A stretch of 64,000 nucleotides of DNA from a bacterium (lineage in GTDB: Bacteria; UBP15; UBA6099), in NCBI GenBank assembly GCA_029564595.1, contig JAKQPS010000160.1, forward strand, positions 70,080-134,079, given 5' to 3'. Of the stretch, positions 25,429 to 37,592 are shown one piece after another. Below the pieces are notes generated by a model. The model had not been told where the DNA came from and made no database searches. It saw only the letters and a program-made list of their open reading frames with translations. The stretch's first letter is position 1. Every line of letters starts with the position of its first letter. A program made the translations under genes and the position numbers.

Positions 25429-25457
25429 TTGACGCGTCGCGCTTTTGTGCTTAATCT
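25429..25457 (+). promoter_or_regulatory. Sigma-70-type promoter candidate for icd
   Basis: TTGACG (25429-25434), 17 nt, TAATCT (25452-25457), 34 nt before the icd start codon. Confidence 0.4.
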
Positions 25458-25490
25458 TCAAAGTCATATTTTTTGAGGGAGACTTTCGAC

Positions 25491-26720
25491 ATGGCATACT
25501 ACGTCGCGCCACAGGGCGGAGAAAAAATCAAGATGGACGCAGGCCGCGCAATCGTCCCGGACAACCCCATTATTCCTTTCATCGAGGGGGACGGCACGGG
25601 AGTGGACATCTGGGCGGCCTCCAAAAGGGTGTTGGACGCGGCGGTGGAAAAGATATACGGCGGAAAGAAAAAAATATACTGGATGGAGATTCTTGCCGGA
25701 GAAAAGGCCCACGCGGAGACTGGCGAGTGGCTGCCGAGGCGCACCATAGACGCGATCTCCGATTACGCGGTGGCAATCAAAGGGCCGCTCACCACGCCCG
25801 TCGGCGGCGGCATACGCAGTCTGAACGTGGCTCTCAGGCAGGAGCTTGACCTGTACGCGTGCGTGAGGCCGGTGCGGTATTTCGCCGGAACTCCCGCTCC
25901 GGTTCGCGAGCCGCAGAAACTCAATGTCGTCATCTTCAGAGAAAACACGGAAGACGTTTACGCGGGCATCGAATGGAAAGAAGGAACGCCGGAAGCGGCG
26001 AAAGTAATATCTTTCCTCAACAACGAGATGGGGCGCAACGTGCGTTCGGACTCCGGCATAGGCATAAAGCCGGTCAGCCGCGAAGGCTCCCGCCGGCTTG
26101 TCCGCAGAGCCATCGACTTCGCCATAGCGAAGGGCCGCTCATCGGTGACCCTCGTCCACAAGGGCAACATCATGAAGTTCACCGAAGGCGCGTTCAAGGA
26201 ATGGGGATACGAGCTTGCGCGCGAGGAGTTCGCCGATAAGACGATAGCCGAAAGCGAAATCTGGGAAGGCAAGAGCGCGGAAGGCAAAGTGGTCATAAAA
26301 GACCGCATCGCGGACGCCATGTTCCAGCAGGTATTGCTGAGGCCGGACGAGTATGAAGTGATAGCGACGCTGAACCTGAACGGGGACTACCTGTCGGACG
26401 CGTGCGCGGCGCAGGTTGGCGGGCTGGGAATGGCTCCCGGAGCGAACATCGGCGACGCGGCCGCCGTCTTTGAGGCCACCCACGGAACCGCCCCGAAGTA
26501 CGCCGGACAGGACAAAGTGAACCCCGGCTCGGTTATTCTATCCGGCGTGATGATGTTTGAGCACATGGGATGGGACGAAGCGGCGCGCGCGATTATCGGA
26601 GCCATCGAGAAATCAATTTCTCAGGGCCGCGTCACTTACGACCTGCACAGGCAGATGCCCGGCGCGACTCTGCTGAAATGCTCCCAGTTTGCCGACGCAG
26701 TCATCGAAAATATAAGTTGA
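25491..26720 (+). CDS. icd: NADP-dependent isocitrate dehydrogenase
   Basis: Oxidative decarboxylation of isocitrate to 2-oxoglutarate in the TCA cycle. The 409-residue protein follows E. coli Icd closely: '[15 protein letters not shown]', '[25 protein letters not shown]' (substrate-loop Ser and Arg), '[14 protein letters not shown]', '[17 protein letters not shown]' and '[21 protein letters not shown]'. The Lys-Tyr pair in HGTAPKY and the VTYDLHR segment fit NADP specificity. GAGGGAG lies about 9 nt before ATG 25491. It precedes the fumarase genes, giving a small TCA-cycle cluster with separate promoters. Confidence 0.95.
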   Translation: MAYYVAPQGGEKIKMDAGRAIVPDNPIIPFIEGDGTGVDIWAASKRVLDAAVEKIYGGKKKIYWMEILAGEKAHAETGEWLPRRTIDAISDYAVAIKGPLTTPVGGGIRSLNVALRQELDLYACVRPVRYFAGTPAPVREPQKLNVVIFRENTEDVYAGIEWKEGTPEAAKVISFLNNEMGRNVRSDSGIGIKPVSREGSRRLVRRAIDFAIAKGRSSVTLVHKGNIMKFTEGAFKEWGYELAREEFADKTIAESEIWEGKSAEGKVVIKDRIADAMFQQVLLRPDEYEVIATLNLNGDYLSDACAAQVGGLGMAPGANIGDAAAVFEATHGTAPKYAGQDKVNPGSVILSGVMMFEHMGWDEAARAIIGAIEKSISQGRVTYDLHRQMPGATLLKCSQFADAVIENIS

Positions 26721-26841
26721 GACGCTACGGCTCCGCGCCGGATATCCAACTCTAATAAATTCTCTTTGATTTCAATTTAGTGTATAATTCATTTTCCTTT
26801 TGATAGAAGCGCGAAGGGTTGCGCTCGTGAGATGTGCCTAT

Positions 26842-27684
26842 ATGAGAAAAATCGAGTTTCAAACCGTAGTTGACGCGGCAAAAGAGCTTTGCGCGCGGAG
26901 CGCGAGCGACCTTCCCGCGGATGTGGAGCGGGCGCTCGCCGCGGCGCGAGCGAGGGAGATTTCCCCGGCGGGCGCGGAGATTCTGGATTCTCTGCTGGAA
27001 AACGCGCGGGTGGCCCGCGATGAAAAACGACCAATCTGCCAAGACACCGGGGTGGCGGTTTTCTTTATCGAAAAGGGCGCGGAAGCGGTCGTCGCGGGCG
27101 GGACTCTGACGGACGCAGTGAACGAGGGCGTCAGGCGCGGATACGAAGAGGCTTTTCTGAGAAAATCTATCGTTCGGGGGCCGTTGGACCGCGTGAACAC
27201 CAAGGACAACACGCCTGCGGTCATTCATCTCGAAGAGGTTCCCGGAGACAGGATTTCGATCAGGTTCATGGCGAAGGGCGGAGGCTGCGAAAACATGTCG
27301 CGGCTGGCGATGCTCACGCCCGCCGAGGGCAGGGAGGGCGTTATAAGGTTTGTGGTCGGCGCGGTGGACGCGGCGGGAGCGAACCCGTGCCCGCCGATTG
27401 TGGTCGGCGTCGGCATGGGCGGCACGTTCGAGGTTGCCGCGCTGCTCGCCAAGAAAGCTTTATTCAGAGAAATCGGCTCTCCGAACCCGGCCCCGGCTCT
27501 GGAAACGCTTGAAAAAGAAATTCTTGAAAAGATAAATAATCTGGGAATCGGGCCGCAGGGCATGGGGGGCGTGACGACCGCGCTCGCGGTCCACGTTCTA
27601 TCGCATCCGTGCCACATAGCAAGCCTGCCTGTGGCTGTGAACATCGAGTGCCACGCGCACAGGAGCGCGGAGGTCGTCTTGTGA
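26842..27684 (+). CDS. Class I fumarate hydratase, alpha subunit (fumarase/tartrate dehydratase family)
   Basis: This corresponds to the N-terminal, iron-sulphur half of class I fumarases (280 residues). The [4Fe-4S] ligands are visible as the Cys of CQDTG, the Cys of GGGCEN and a later Cys in NPCPP. The C-terminal 'TTALAVHVLSHPCHIASLPVAVN' is typical. It forms an alpha-beta pair with the next gene, which overlaps by 4 nt (GTGA). The start at 26842 begins directly with the conserved sequence; its ribosome-binding site is weak. Fumarate is the likeliest substrate given icd alongside, but tartrate dehydratase cannot be excluded from the sequence. Confidence 0.9.
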   Translation: MRKIEFQTVVDAAKELCARSASDLPADVERALAAARAREISPAGAEILDSLLENARVARDEKRPICQDTGVAVFFIEKGAEAVVAGGTLTDAVNEGVRRGYEEAFLRKSIVRGPLDRVNTKDNTPAVIHLEEVPGDRISIRFMAKGGGCENMSRLAMLTPAEGREGVIRFVVGAVDAAGANPCPPIVVGVGMGGTFEVAALLAKKALFREIGSPNPAPALETLEKEILEKINNLGIGPQGMGGVTTALAVHVLSHPCHIASLPVAVNIECHAHRSAEVVL

Positions 27685-28241
27685 GCGGAACAATAATTAA
27701 AGTGAAAAGTCCGCTCGCGGAAGGGGCGGTCGAATCGTTCCGCGCCGGAGATGTTGTGAGGATTTCGGGCGTGTTGTACACCGCAAGGGACGCGGCGCAC
27801 AAGAGGATAGTCGAGGCGTTGGACGCGGGGCAGGCCCCGCCGTTCGAGCTTTCGGGGCAGATAGTGTACTATGTAGGCCCGACGCCGGCGAGGCCGGGAG
27901 AGGCAATCGGCTCCGCCGGCCCGACGACAAGTTGCAGGATGGACTCTTACGCGCCGAGGTTGCTTGAGGCCGGGTTGAAGGGGATGATAGGGAAAGGCAA
28001 CCGGGCTCCGGTGGTGGTCGAAGCGATGAAAAAGTATCGCGCGGTGTATTTCGCGGCGGTAGGCGGAGCGGGCGCGCTCATTTCAAAAAGCATAAAATCT
28101 TGTGAAATAATCGCGTATGAAGACCTCGGCGCGGAAGCTGTCAGAAAGCTGCTTGTAGAGGATTTCCCGGCGATTGTCGTCAACGACGTCCTCGGCGGCG
28201 ACATTTACGAAACAGGCAGAAAAAAATATCAGAGGTTATGA
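27681..28241 (+). CDS. Class I fumarate hydratase, beta subunit
   Basis: The 186-residue C-terminal half of a split class I fumarase. It has the swivelling-domain block 'GVLYTARDAAHKRIVEAL', 'SGQIVYYVGPTPARPGEAIGSAGPTTSCRMD' with the catalytic Thr-Ser pair, and 'GLKGMIGKGNR'. It begins with GTG overlapping the alpha-subunit stop, so the two are translationally coupled. Confidence 0.9.
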   Translation: MSGTIIKVKSPLAEGAVESFRAGDVVRISGVLYTARDAAHKRIVEALDAGQAPPFELSGQIVYYVGPTPARPGEAIGSAGPTTSCRMDSYAPRLLEAGLKGMIGKGNRAPVVVEAMKKYRAVYFAAVGGAGALISKSIKSCEIIAYEDLGAEAVRKLLVEDFPAIVVNDVLGGDIYETGRKKYQRL

Positions 28242-28295
28242 CCGTCCGGCGCTTTTCGATGTCCGGAGACAAACCGATTCGTGGAGGAAATGGCA

Positions 28296-29624
28296 ATGAG
28301 CATATTCAAGGCGTATGACATCAGAGGGATAGTGCCGGACCAGTTGGACGAAGCTCTGGCGTATAAGATAGGACGCGCTTATGTGACGTTTCTGAAATGC
28401 GACCGGGTGGTGGTCGGCAGGGACGCCCGGGCGAGCGCGGACGCGATGTTCGAGGCGCTGGCGCGCGGCATCACCGATCAGGGGGCCGATGTTATTGACA
28501 TCGGGCGCAGCGACACCCCGATGCTTTACTTCGCCGCCCGCAACGAGCCTGCCGCCATTATGATTACCGCCTCTCACAACCCGCCCGCCTACAACGGCTT
28601 CAAGATGTGCCGCGAGAACTCTATCCCGATAAGCGGAGACACCGGGATAAAGGATATGGAGAAGATAGTTCTTGAGGAGAGTTTCGCGGCTGCGGCGCGG
28701 AAAGGCGAGATAGTGAAAAAAGACGCGCTGGATGAGTTCGCCGCTTTCACGCGCTCATTCGCGCGGCTGGACGGCGGAAGGAAGCTGAAGGTGGTGGTGG
28801 ACGGCGCGAACGGGGCCTGCGGTTACACTTACCCGAAAATTTTCGATGGGATGAATATTGAATACATTCCTTTATATATGGAACCGGACGGAACGTTCCC
28901 AAACCACGAGGCGAACCCGCTGCTGGACGAGAATCTGGTGGATATAAAGAAAAAGGTGTTGGAGACGGGGGCGGACCTCGGGGCGGCCATTGACGGCGAC
29001 GCGGACAGGTGCATGTTCATAGACGAGCGGGGGGAGACGGTGAGGGCGGATGTGGCCGGGGCGATTATCGCAAGAGACCTGCTGAAGACATCTCCGGGCG
29101 CGGCTGTGCTTTACGATCTGCGCAGCACGAGCGCGGCGGCGGAAGACATTGAAACTTATGGCGGCAAACCGGTGATGTGCAGGGTCGGACACGCTTTCAT
29201 CAAGCGCCAGATGCGCGAGCACGACGCGGTGTTCGCTTCTGAGCTTTCAGGACATTTCTATTTCAAGGCCCACAATTTCACCGAAAGCTCCGCTATAGCT
29301 TTAATCTGCATGTTGAACCTGATGTCGGAGACCGGAAAGAAGATGAGCGAGCTTGCGGCTCCGGTTTTGCGCTACTCTCATTCGGGCGAGATAAACTTCG
29401 AGGTCGCCGACAAGGACGCCGTATTGAAGAAGCTCGAAGAGACTTACGGAGCGGCGGGCAGGGTTTTCCACCTCGACGGGTTGAGCGTGGAACTTGACGG
29501 CTGGCGGTTCAATGTGCGCGCGAGCAACACCGAGCCGCTGCTGCGCCTTAACTTGGAGGCGGCCGACGTTGAAGAGATGGAAAAGAAAAAGGCGGATGTA
29601 ATCGGGATAATAGAGGGCAAATGA
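28296..29624 (+). CDS. Phosphomannomutase/phosphoglucomutase
   Basis: Alpha-D-phosphohexomutase interconverting hexose 1- and 6-phosphates for surface-polysaccharide sugars. The four domains are visible. The first has 'FKAYDIRGIVPDQL' and the catalytic serine loop TASHNPPAYNG (near residue 91); the second has the Mg2+ loop DGDADRC; the third has the sugar loop ELSGHFYF; the C-terminal phosphate loop is RASNTEPLLRLNLE. Length (442) fits ManB/AlgC-type enzymes. GGAGG serves ATG 28296 (ATG 28290 also possible). It overlaps atpZ by 4 nt, so it is co-transcribed with the ATP synthase genes. Confidence 0.92.
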   Translation: MSIFKAYDIRGIVPDQLDEALAYKIGRAYVTFLKCDRVVVGRDARASADAMFEALARGITDQGADVIDIGRSDTPMLYFAARNEPAAIMITASHNPPAYNGFKMCRENSIPISGDTGIKDMEKIVLEESFAAAARKGEIVKKDALDEFAAFTRSFARLDGGRKLKVVVDGANGACGYTYPKIFDGMNIEYIPLYMEPDGTFPNHEANPLLDENLVDIKKKVLETGADLGAAIDGDADRCMFIDERGETVRADVAGAIIARDLLKTSPGAAVLYDLRSTSAAAEDIETYGGKPVMCRVGHAFIKRQMREHDAVFASELSGHFYFKAHNFTESSAIALICMLNLMSETGKKMSELAAPVLRYSHSGEINFEVADKDAVLKKLEETYGAAGRVFHLDGLSVELDGWRFNVRASNTEPLLRLNLEAADVEEMEKKKADVIGIIEGK

Positions 29625-29911
29625 TGACGGACAAGATGGACGCTGACAACGAGCGAGACTCCGGCAAAGACGAAAAAAAGAAAACCCCCGAAGCCGAGAG
29701 CCGCTCTAAACTTAAGATGCGCCAGAGGGCTGCTCTGTGGACGGGCATACCCATGACCATGCTCGCCGGGCTTATCGTCGGCTATATGATAGGAATCGGC
29801 CTTGAAAGCGTGTTCCACACTGAAAACAATATTCTGCTGGCAGTGAGCGTGATGCTCGGAGTGGCAGCCGGATTCAAACTTGTGTTCGAGCAGATAAAAA
29901 AATTGGAGTAA
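29621..29911 (+). CDS. atpZ: AtpZ/AtpI-family membrane protein
   Basis: A 96-residue protein with a charged N-terminus (about 35 residues) and two membrane helices, 'ALWTGIPMTMLAGLIVGYMIGI' and 'NNILLAVSVMLGVAAGFKLVFE'. This is the AtpZ layout, found ahead of atpI in F-ATPase operons and proposed to act in ATP synthase assembly or Mg2+/Ca2+ transport with AtpI. The start overlaps the mutase stop (ATGA). Confidence 0.75.
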   Translation: MMTDKMDADNERDSGKDEKKKTPEAESRSKLKMRQRAALWTGIPMTMLAGLIVGYMIGIGLESVFHTENNILLAVSVMLGVAAGFKLVFEQIKKLE

Positions 29912-29975
29912 AAATATTGACACAGCGAAGCTTTTGTGAAATGATTCACGTGCTTGATTATGAGACCTATGGCTA

Positions 29976-30374
29976 ATGGAACGAAAACAGCGCAAAACAT
30001 CATTCATCAAAAATATTATTATATCTGTTCTCTGGGTGACGACGCCTGCCGCGATTGCAATGATACTGTTCCGGGAGAAACTGCCGCCGATGTTCGCGGC
30101 GGGGTTCATTGCCGGAGTCATTTTTGGAAGCCTCAACCTGTTATGCGTTGAGCGGCTGGTAAAAAGTCTCATCGGGGGAGCGGACAAAAGAAAAACACGG
30201 GCGGCAATCGCGAGCGCGGCGGCGTTGGCGGCGATAGTCAGTGGACTTTTGGCCGGATTGTACTTTAGAATATTCGACGGTTTCGGCGCCTTGGCCGGAT
30301 TCACAGTGGTTCTGGCGGTTATGATGGCGCGGGGAATGAAACAGATAAACATATTGAAAGAGAATAAAAAATGA
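29976..30374 (+). CDS. atpI: ATP synthase subunit I (AtpI)
   Basis: Four hydrophobic helices in 132 residues, with 'FAAGFIAGVIFGSLNLLCVERLV' matching the AtpI signature (G-x-x-x-x-x-x-N-x-x). AtpI assists c-ring assembly. It lies between atpZ and atpB and overlaps atpB by 4 nt. Confidence 0.8.
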   Translation: MERKQRKTSFIKNIIISVLWVTTPAAIAMILFREKLPPMFAAGFIAGVIFGSLNLLCVERLVKSLIGGADKRKTRAAIASAAALAAIVSGLLAGLYFRIFDGFGALAGFTVVLAVMMARGMKQINILKENKK

Positions 30375-31294
30375 GCGCGACGACAGCGGCGGAACACGCG
30401 ACGACAGCGGCGGAACATGTCGCTGAAAACGCAGGACACGCGGCGGAACACACGGCCGAGGCGGCGGGCCACGCCGCGGAGCACGTCGGCGGCGTACACA
30501 TCCCCGAACTTCAGAACGTCATCGACTATGCGCTTCATCTCAAGCATATCAGCATTTGGGACGACGCGTTCGGTCACGGTTTGTGGGGTCTCAGTTGGTT
30601 TGACATGATAAACATCGTGTTCGCCTGCGGAGTGATTCTGATACTCAGCGTGCTGGCGATCAGATTGAAAGCAAAGCTCCAAAGAGTCCCCAAGGGCTTC
30701 CAAGCTCTTGTGGAAGTCTTCGTCAACGGAATGAACACTTATTTTAGCGGAATCATGGGAGCCAAGTGGGGAAGAGTTTTCACCCCATTCGTCGGAACCC
30801 TCTTTATTTATATTCTTTTTATGAACTATCTCGGATTAATCCCGTTCGCAAAATCTCCCATCGCCGCAAATATCAATGTGCCGATGGCGATGGCGATATG
30901 CGTGTTTTTCCTTGTGCAGTATCACGGCATAAGGCAGAACGGGTTGAAAAACTACTGCAAACATTTTCTGGGCGAGAAAGCGGGAATCATAGGGCTAGAC
31001 CAGTTCCTGATGTGTTTGAACCTTATGTTGCACATACTTGGCGAACTGGTGAAACCGGTTTCGTTGACGCTCAGGCTTTTCGCAAATATCACGGCGGAAG
31101 ACGCGGTGTTGGCGTCTCTGGTGATAATGGTGGTGTCGTTGCCGTGGTGGCTGCCGATACCGTTGCAAGCGGTGTTTTTCCCGCTGGCGCTTCTGTTCGG
31201 ATTGATCCAAGCGGTGGTGTTCTCCACATTGAGCGCGCTGTACATATCGCTGATGTCCGCGCACGAAGAACACGGGCACGACGCGGAGCATTGA
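30371..31294 (+). CDS. atpB: F-type ATP synthase subunit a with an unusual His/Ala/Glu-rich N-terminus
   Basis: The membrane stator that carries the proton half-channels. The essential Arg is in 'LVKPVSLTLRLFANITAED', and 'NPLFFFLF'-type family helices occupy residues 70-295. The first ~40 residues are a low-complexity extension built from AEH and AGHAAEH units, and the C-terminus ends in a second His-rich patch (HEEHGHDAEH). Neither is part of the normal subunit; metal or proton binding at the membrane surface is possible but unproven. AAAGAG precedes the ATG. Confidence 0.93.
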   Translation: MSATTAAEHATTAAEHVAENAGHAAEHTAEAAGHAAEHVGGVHIPELQNVIDYALHLKHISIWDDAFGHGLWGLSWFDMINIVFACGVILILSVLAIRLKAKLQRVPKGFQALVEVFVNGMNTYFSGIMGAKWGRVFTPFVGTLFIYILFMNYLGLIPFAKSPIAANINVPMAMAICVFFLVQYHGIRQNGLKNYCKHFLGEKAGIIGLDQFLMCLNLMLHILGELVKPVSLTLRLFANITAEDAVLASLVIMVVSLPWWLPIPLQAVFFPLALLFGLIQAVVFSTLSALYISLMSAHEEHGHDAEH

Positions 31295-31373
31295 AAACAA
31301 GGCGAAACCGGCAAGATACAATTGTCGACGCGATATAGAGACAGGAAAAACTGAGAAAGGGGGACAATAGAAC

Positions 31374-31604
31374 ATGGAAGCTGGAGCACTCGTAGGATTG
31401 GCGCTTCCGATCGGGGTGGGACTCGCCGCAATCGGTTCGGGACTCGGACTCGGTCAGGCAGTAGGAAAAGCGTTGGAAGCAATCGCAAGGCAACCGGAGG
31501 CCGCGGACAAGATTCAGACGGTCATGATCATCGGCGCGGCTCTGATTGAAGCTCTCACGATTTACGCGCTTGTTGTCGTGTTTCTTCTCATGGGCAAAGT
31601 GTGA
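31374..31604 (+). CDS. atpE: F-type ATP synthase subunit c, proton type
   Basis: A 76-residue hairpin of two helices joined by the ARQPEA loop. The ion-binding carboxylate is the Glu in ALIEALTIY. The position corresponding to Gln32 of Na+-binding c-subunits is Leu here, and the residue after the Glu is Ala rather than Ser/Thr, so the ring should be H+-coupled. AAAGGGGG serves the ATG. Confidence 0.93.
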   Translation: MEAGALVGLALPIGVGLAAIGSGLGLGQAVGKALEAIARQPEAADKIQTVMIIGAALIEALTIYALVVVFLLMGKV

Positions 31605-31681
31605 TTCGCCCTTGAACGGACTGATCCGCCGCCGGCGGGCGGACGTCCCGGTTCGCATTGCGGTCGCCGGGGGGGTGCATT

Positions 31682-32188
31682 GTGGTCGAGATATTTGAAG
31701 CGCTAGGCGTAAAGCCGACACAGATCGCCATTCAGTTGGTCGGTTTTCTGTTGCTGTTCTTCGTGTTGAGGAAGTTTCTGTGGAACCCCATCCTTAACCT
31801 GATGGAATCGCGGGAAAAAGAGGTAGAGGACATGCTCGGCAAGGCCGAAGAGGCCAAAAAGACGGGCGAACGTCTCGAAGCCGATTACAAAGACCGCATT
31901 TCTCAGATAGACGACGAAGCGCGCAAATACAGAGATGAAGAATTGAAGCGGGGCCGCGAGATGGCTGAACAGATCATCAAAGAGGCCCGCGACGAAGCCG
32001 AGGTCGAGAAACAGAAAGCCCTCAACGCAATCCGCGAGGAGAGCAGGCGCGCCCGCATGGAGCTTCGCGACTATTCGGTCGGCCTTTCAATCGACATCGC
32101 GGCAAAGGTGCTTGAAGAAAAGATCGACCGCGCTTCTCACGAACAGCTCGCGAGGAAGTTCCTCGACAAATTGGACTCGTTGAATTGA
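31682..32188 (+). CDS. atpF: F-type ATP synthase subunit b
   Basis: Peripheral-stalk subunit: one N-terminal membrane helix ('IQLVGFLLLFFVLRKFLWNPIL') followed by a long charged coiled coil (MESREKEVEDMLGKAEEAKK...). GTG 31682 is chosen because of the upstream G-run and the natural N-terminus; an in-frame TTG at 31658 would add eight unlikely residues. Confidence 0.9.
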   Translation: MVEIFEALGVKPTQIAIQLVGFLLLFFVLRKFLWNPILNLMESREKEVEDMLGKAEEAKKTGERLEADYKDRISQIDDEARKYRDEELKRGREMAEQIIKEARDEAEVEKQKALNAIREESRRARMELRDYSVGLSIDIAAKVLEEKIDRASHEQLARKFLDKLDSLN

Positions 32189-32209
32189 TAAAGGAATCGG
32201 AGAGCGGGG

Positions 32210-32755
32210 ATGCTTAAAAGGGCCATATCCGCAAGATACGCCGGGGCGCTGTTCGCGCTGGCGAAAGAAACCGGAAAGCTTGAGACGGTGGAGCGCGACT
32301 TCGCGCGGGCCGTCGAGACGCTGGACGGCAACGCCGACGTGGACGCGTTTATGGCGCATCCGGCCATCGGCGTGGCAGACAAGCTTCAAGTGGCCGAATC
32401 TCTTTTCTCCGGCAAGGTGGACGCGGCGGTTTACGACTTCGTCTGCCTCCTCATCGAGAAGAAGCGCGAACAGTATCTGCGCATGATACTCGATGATTTC
32501 GGCGCGCTTCTCATGGAGCACAGAGGGAAACAGAAGGCGACGGTGTTCACGCCGTACGAGCTGACCCCGGAAACCAAGTCCGCGATAATCTCCGGGCTTG
32601 AGAAGAGCGCCGGAATGAAGATTGACCTTGAGCAAGTGGTTGACAAGACGCTGATCGGCGGGATAAAAGTGCAGATCGGCGACATGGTGTACGACGGAAG
32701 CGTCAGGAGCGGACTCGAAAGGATGAGAGAGGCTCTCGGCGCGGCAAGGTTATAA
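32210..32755 (+). CDS. atpH: F-type ATP synthase subunit delta
   Basis: A 181-residue OSCP/delta protein with 'ISARYAGALFALAKETGKLE' at the N-terminus and the C-terminal 'DKTLIGGIKVQIGDMVYDGSVRSGLERM', both diagnostic. It links F1 to the b-subunits. Normal length; spaced 21 nt after atpF. Confidence 0.93.
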   Translation: MLKRAISARYAGALFALAKETGKLETVERDFARAVETLDGNADVDAFMAHPAIGVADKLQVAESLFSGKVDAAVYDFVCLLIEKKREQYLRMILDDFGALLMEHRGKQKATVFTPYELTPETKSAIISGLEKSAGMKIDLEQVVDKTLIGGIKVQIGDMVYDGSVRSGLERMREALGAARL

Positions 32756-32850
32756 AAGAGAGGCGCGCCCGGCGGCTGCGGCCGTGGGGTAACGGAGGCG
32801 GGCGGCTCCGACTCGCGCGAAGCGCCCGAGTATAACGAGGTGACAGGCTG

Positions 32851-34359
<1,509 letters not shown>

Positions 34360-34406
34360 AGCGCGGACGCCGGATGGCGACGGAGCGGCGGGGAGTGTGA
34401 ACGGCC

Positions 34407-35279
34407 ATAGCTGAAAATCCGAAGAAAATACGCACCAGAATAGTCGCTGTCAAGAACACGCAGAAGATCACCAGCGCTATGAAGATGATTGCGGCGGCGA
34501 GGCTTCGCAAGGCCGAAGAGCGCGCGATGATGGCGCGCCCGTACGCGGACAGACTTCAGAGTTTCTTGGACGGATTTGCGATATCGCCTGAGAACGTGCC
34601 GCACCCGCTCGCCGAAACGCGCGGAACTGTCCGCAAGCGGGGCTTGTTGCTGATAACTTCAGACCGCGGTCTTTGCGGAAGCTATAACGGCAACATACTG
34701 CGCGAGGCCGACAACTGGCTGAACGCCAACGGGCGCGACAATTGCCTGTTCTACATCATCGGCAAAAAGGGCGTCAATTATTACAAAAGGCGCGGCGGAA
34801 ATATCAAGTATTCGATGCTGGACATCGACCAGACGATTAACCATAAACAAATCAAGGAAATCACGGACGCGCTCGCGGCGGACTTCATCGCGGGGGAAGT
34901 GGACGAAGTGAACGTGTTGTATTCGAAGTATGTGTCTCCGGCGGTGTGCAAGCAGACGAACATTCCGCTGCTGCCGATACAGTCGGCGGAATCGGAAACT
35001 GAACGAAAAGGCCCCGCGGCGGACTTCATTTATCAGCCGAGTTCTGAGGCTCTGCTGGAGATATTGTTCCCGAAGTACTTGTACACCAGAATCATTACGT
35101 CTCTCGCGGAGAGCTTCGCCAGCGAGCAGGGACAGCGCATGGTGGCGATGACGAACGCGACGGACAACGCCGAGGAAATGGTGAGGTTGTTGACGCTGAA
35201 ATACAACAACGCGCGCCAGACGGCTATAACAAAGGAATTGCTTGAAATAGTAGGAGGCGCCGAAGCGCTAGAGAAGTAA
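34407..35279 (+). CDS. atpG: F-type ATP synthase subunit gamma, apparently starting at AUA
   Basis: Central rotary shaft of F1. The conserved N-terminal helix is fully present when the frame is read from 34407: AENPKKIRTRIVAVKNTQK, then ITSAMKMIAAARLRKAEE. The only in-frame ATG is at 34479, inside this helix, and would remove about 24 essential residues. No ATG, GTG or TTG occurs between the in-frame stop at 34398 and 34479. The codon exactly where the family's Met falls is ATA (34407); ACG at 34401 is the other candidate. GGGAG lies at 34391-34395. The C-terminus ('MVAMTNATDNAEEMVRLLTLKYNNARQTAITKELLEIVGGAEAL') is complete. From 34407 the protein has 290 residues, normal for gamma. Confidence 0.88.
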   Translation: MAENPKKIRTRIVAVKNTQKITSAMKMIAAARLRKAEERAMMARPYADRLQSFLDGFAISPENVPHPLAETRGTVRKRGLLLITSDRGLCGSYNGNILREADNWLNANGRDNCLFYIIGKKGVNYYKRRGGNIKYSMLDIDQTINHKQIKEITDALAADFIAGEVDEVNVLYSKYVSPAVCKQTNIPLLPIQSAESETERKGPAADFIYQPSSEALLEILFPKYLYTRIITSLAESFASEQGQRMVAMTNATDNAEEMVRLLTLKYNNARQTAITKELLEIVGGAEALEK

Positions 35280-36722
<1,443 letters not shown>

Positions 36723-36779
36723 AACACCGAAAGGTCCATCGCGGGGCGGCAACGCGCGCGCGGGAACCGATTCAAAGTT

Positions 36780-37184
36780 ATGGCGGATCAAAACTACACA
36801 CTCGATATCATGACGCCGATGAAGTCGGCCTTCAAAGGCGACGTCAGAACGCTCATCGCGCGCGGCACGGACGGATACTTCGGAGTGCTGGCGAACCACG
36901 CTCCCATGCTGGCCGCGCTTGACTTCGGCCCGCTTCATGTCCGCACAGCCGAAGGCGCGGACAAATGGTTCGCGGTCAGCAACGGTTTTTTCGAAGTGCG
37001 CGGCAACAAAGCGGCTCTTCTGGTTGAGACCTGCGAAGCAAAGGAAGATATAGACGTTGAGCGAGCTAGAAAAGCCAAAGAGCGCGCTGAAGAGCGCCTC
37101 AGAAAACGCGAAAGCATCGACATCAAACGCGCAGAGGCAGCCCTGTTGCGCGCCATCACGCGCCTGAGCATCGCGTCAAGATAA
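36780..37184 (+). CDS. atpC: F-type ATP synthase subunit epsilon
   Basis: A 134-residue protein with the beta-sandwich ('LDIMTPMKSAFKGDVRTLIARGTDGYFGVLANHAPMLAAL') and the C-terminal helical hairpin rich in Lys/Arg/Glu that regulates ATPase activity. Last gene of the operon; a strong terminator follows. Ribosome-binding site is weak. Confidence 0.93.
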   Translation: MADQNYTLDIMTPMKSAFKGDVRTLIARGTDGYFGVLANHAPMLAALDFGPLHVRTAEGADKWFAVSNGFFEVRGNKAALLVETCEAKEDIDVERARKAKERAEERLRKRESIDIKRAEAALLRAITRLSIASR

Positions 37185-37200
37185 CTAAACGGAAAGTTCC

Positions 37201-37234
37201 AAAGGGAAATCTTCAAAGAAGGTTTCCCTTTTTC
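37201..37234 (+). terminator. Terminator of the ATP synthase operon
   Basis: AAAGGGAAA (37201-37209) pairs with TTTCCCTTT (37223-37231), and the pairing strand runs into a T-tract ending TTTTTC. Confidence 0.8.
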
Positions 37235-37592
37235 ATTTTAAAACCATGTCCGTTTTATTTTCTGCGTTTCCTTTACATATCGGTTTTGATGCGCCATGCT
37301 TAAATAGCGGAGCGATCCGCGCGGACGGTTGATTAAAATTATCTGTGGCGTATGTATTCTGTGAAGGCAAGCGGCATACTGGAGCGGGTTCCTCTCCGAA
37401 ATACACCTCAAAACGATAACTGAAAACTATCCGCAACCCCGAATAAGCGCTTGCGCGTTCGGGGACAGGTTCGACGCCTGAACGCTGCATTTTAGAGCGC
37501 GCAGGGCGGCGGAGCGCGAATAAACGGCCGAGGCCGTTGATATTTCTATATGGAAGGAAGCGGCGGCGGAACCGCCGCAGAGGAAATGTTTT
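37235..37592. promoter_or_regulatory. Long structured leader region of the DEAD-box helicase
   Basis: No gene is supported. Close to the helicase there are two strong stem-loops, AACGGCC/GGCCGTT (about 37525-37540) and GCGGCGG/CCGCCGC (about 37560-37578), then AGAGGAA before the start codon. Structured leaders are common on cold-inducible RNA helicase genes, but no specific element is recognised. Confidence 0.35.

Noticed and set aside
34479-35279. atpG starting at the first ATG
   Set aside because: It would delete the conserved N-terminal helix of the gamma subunit, which is coded intact just upstream.
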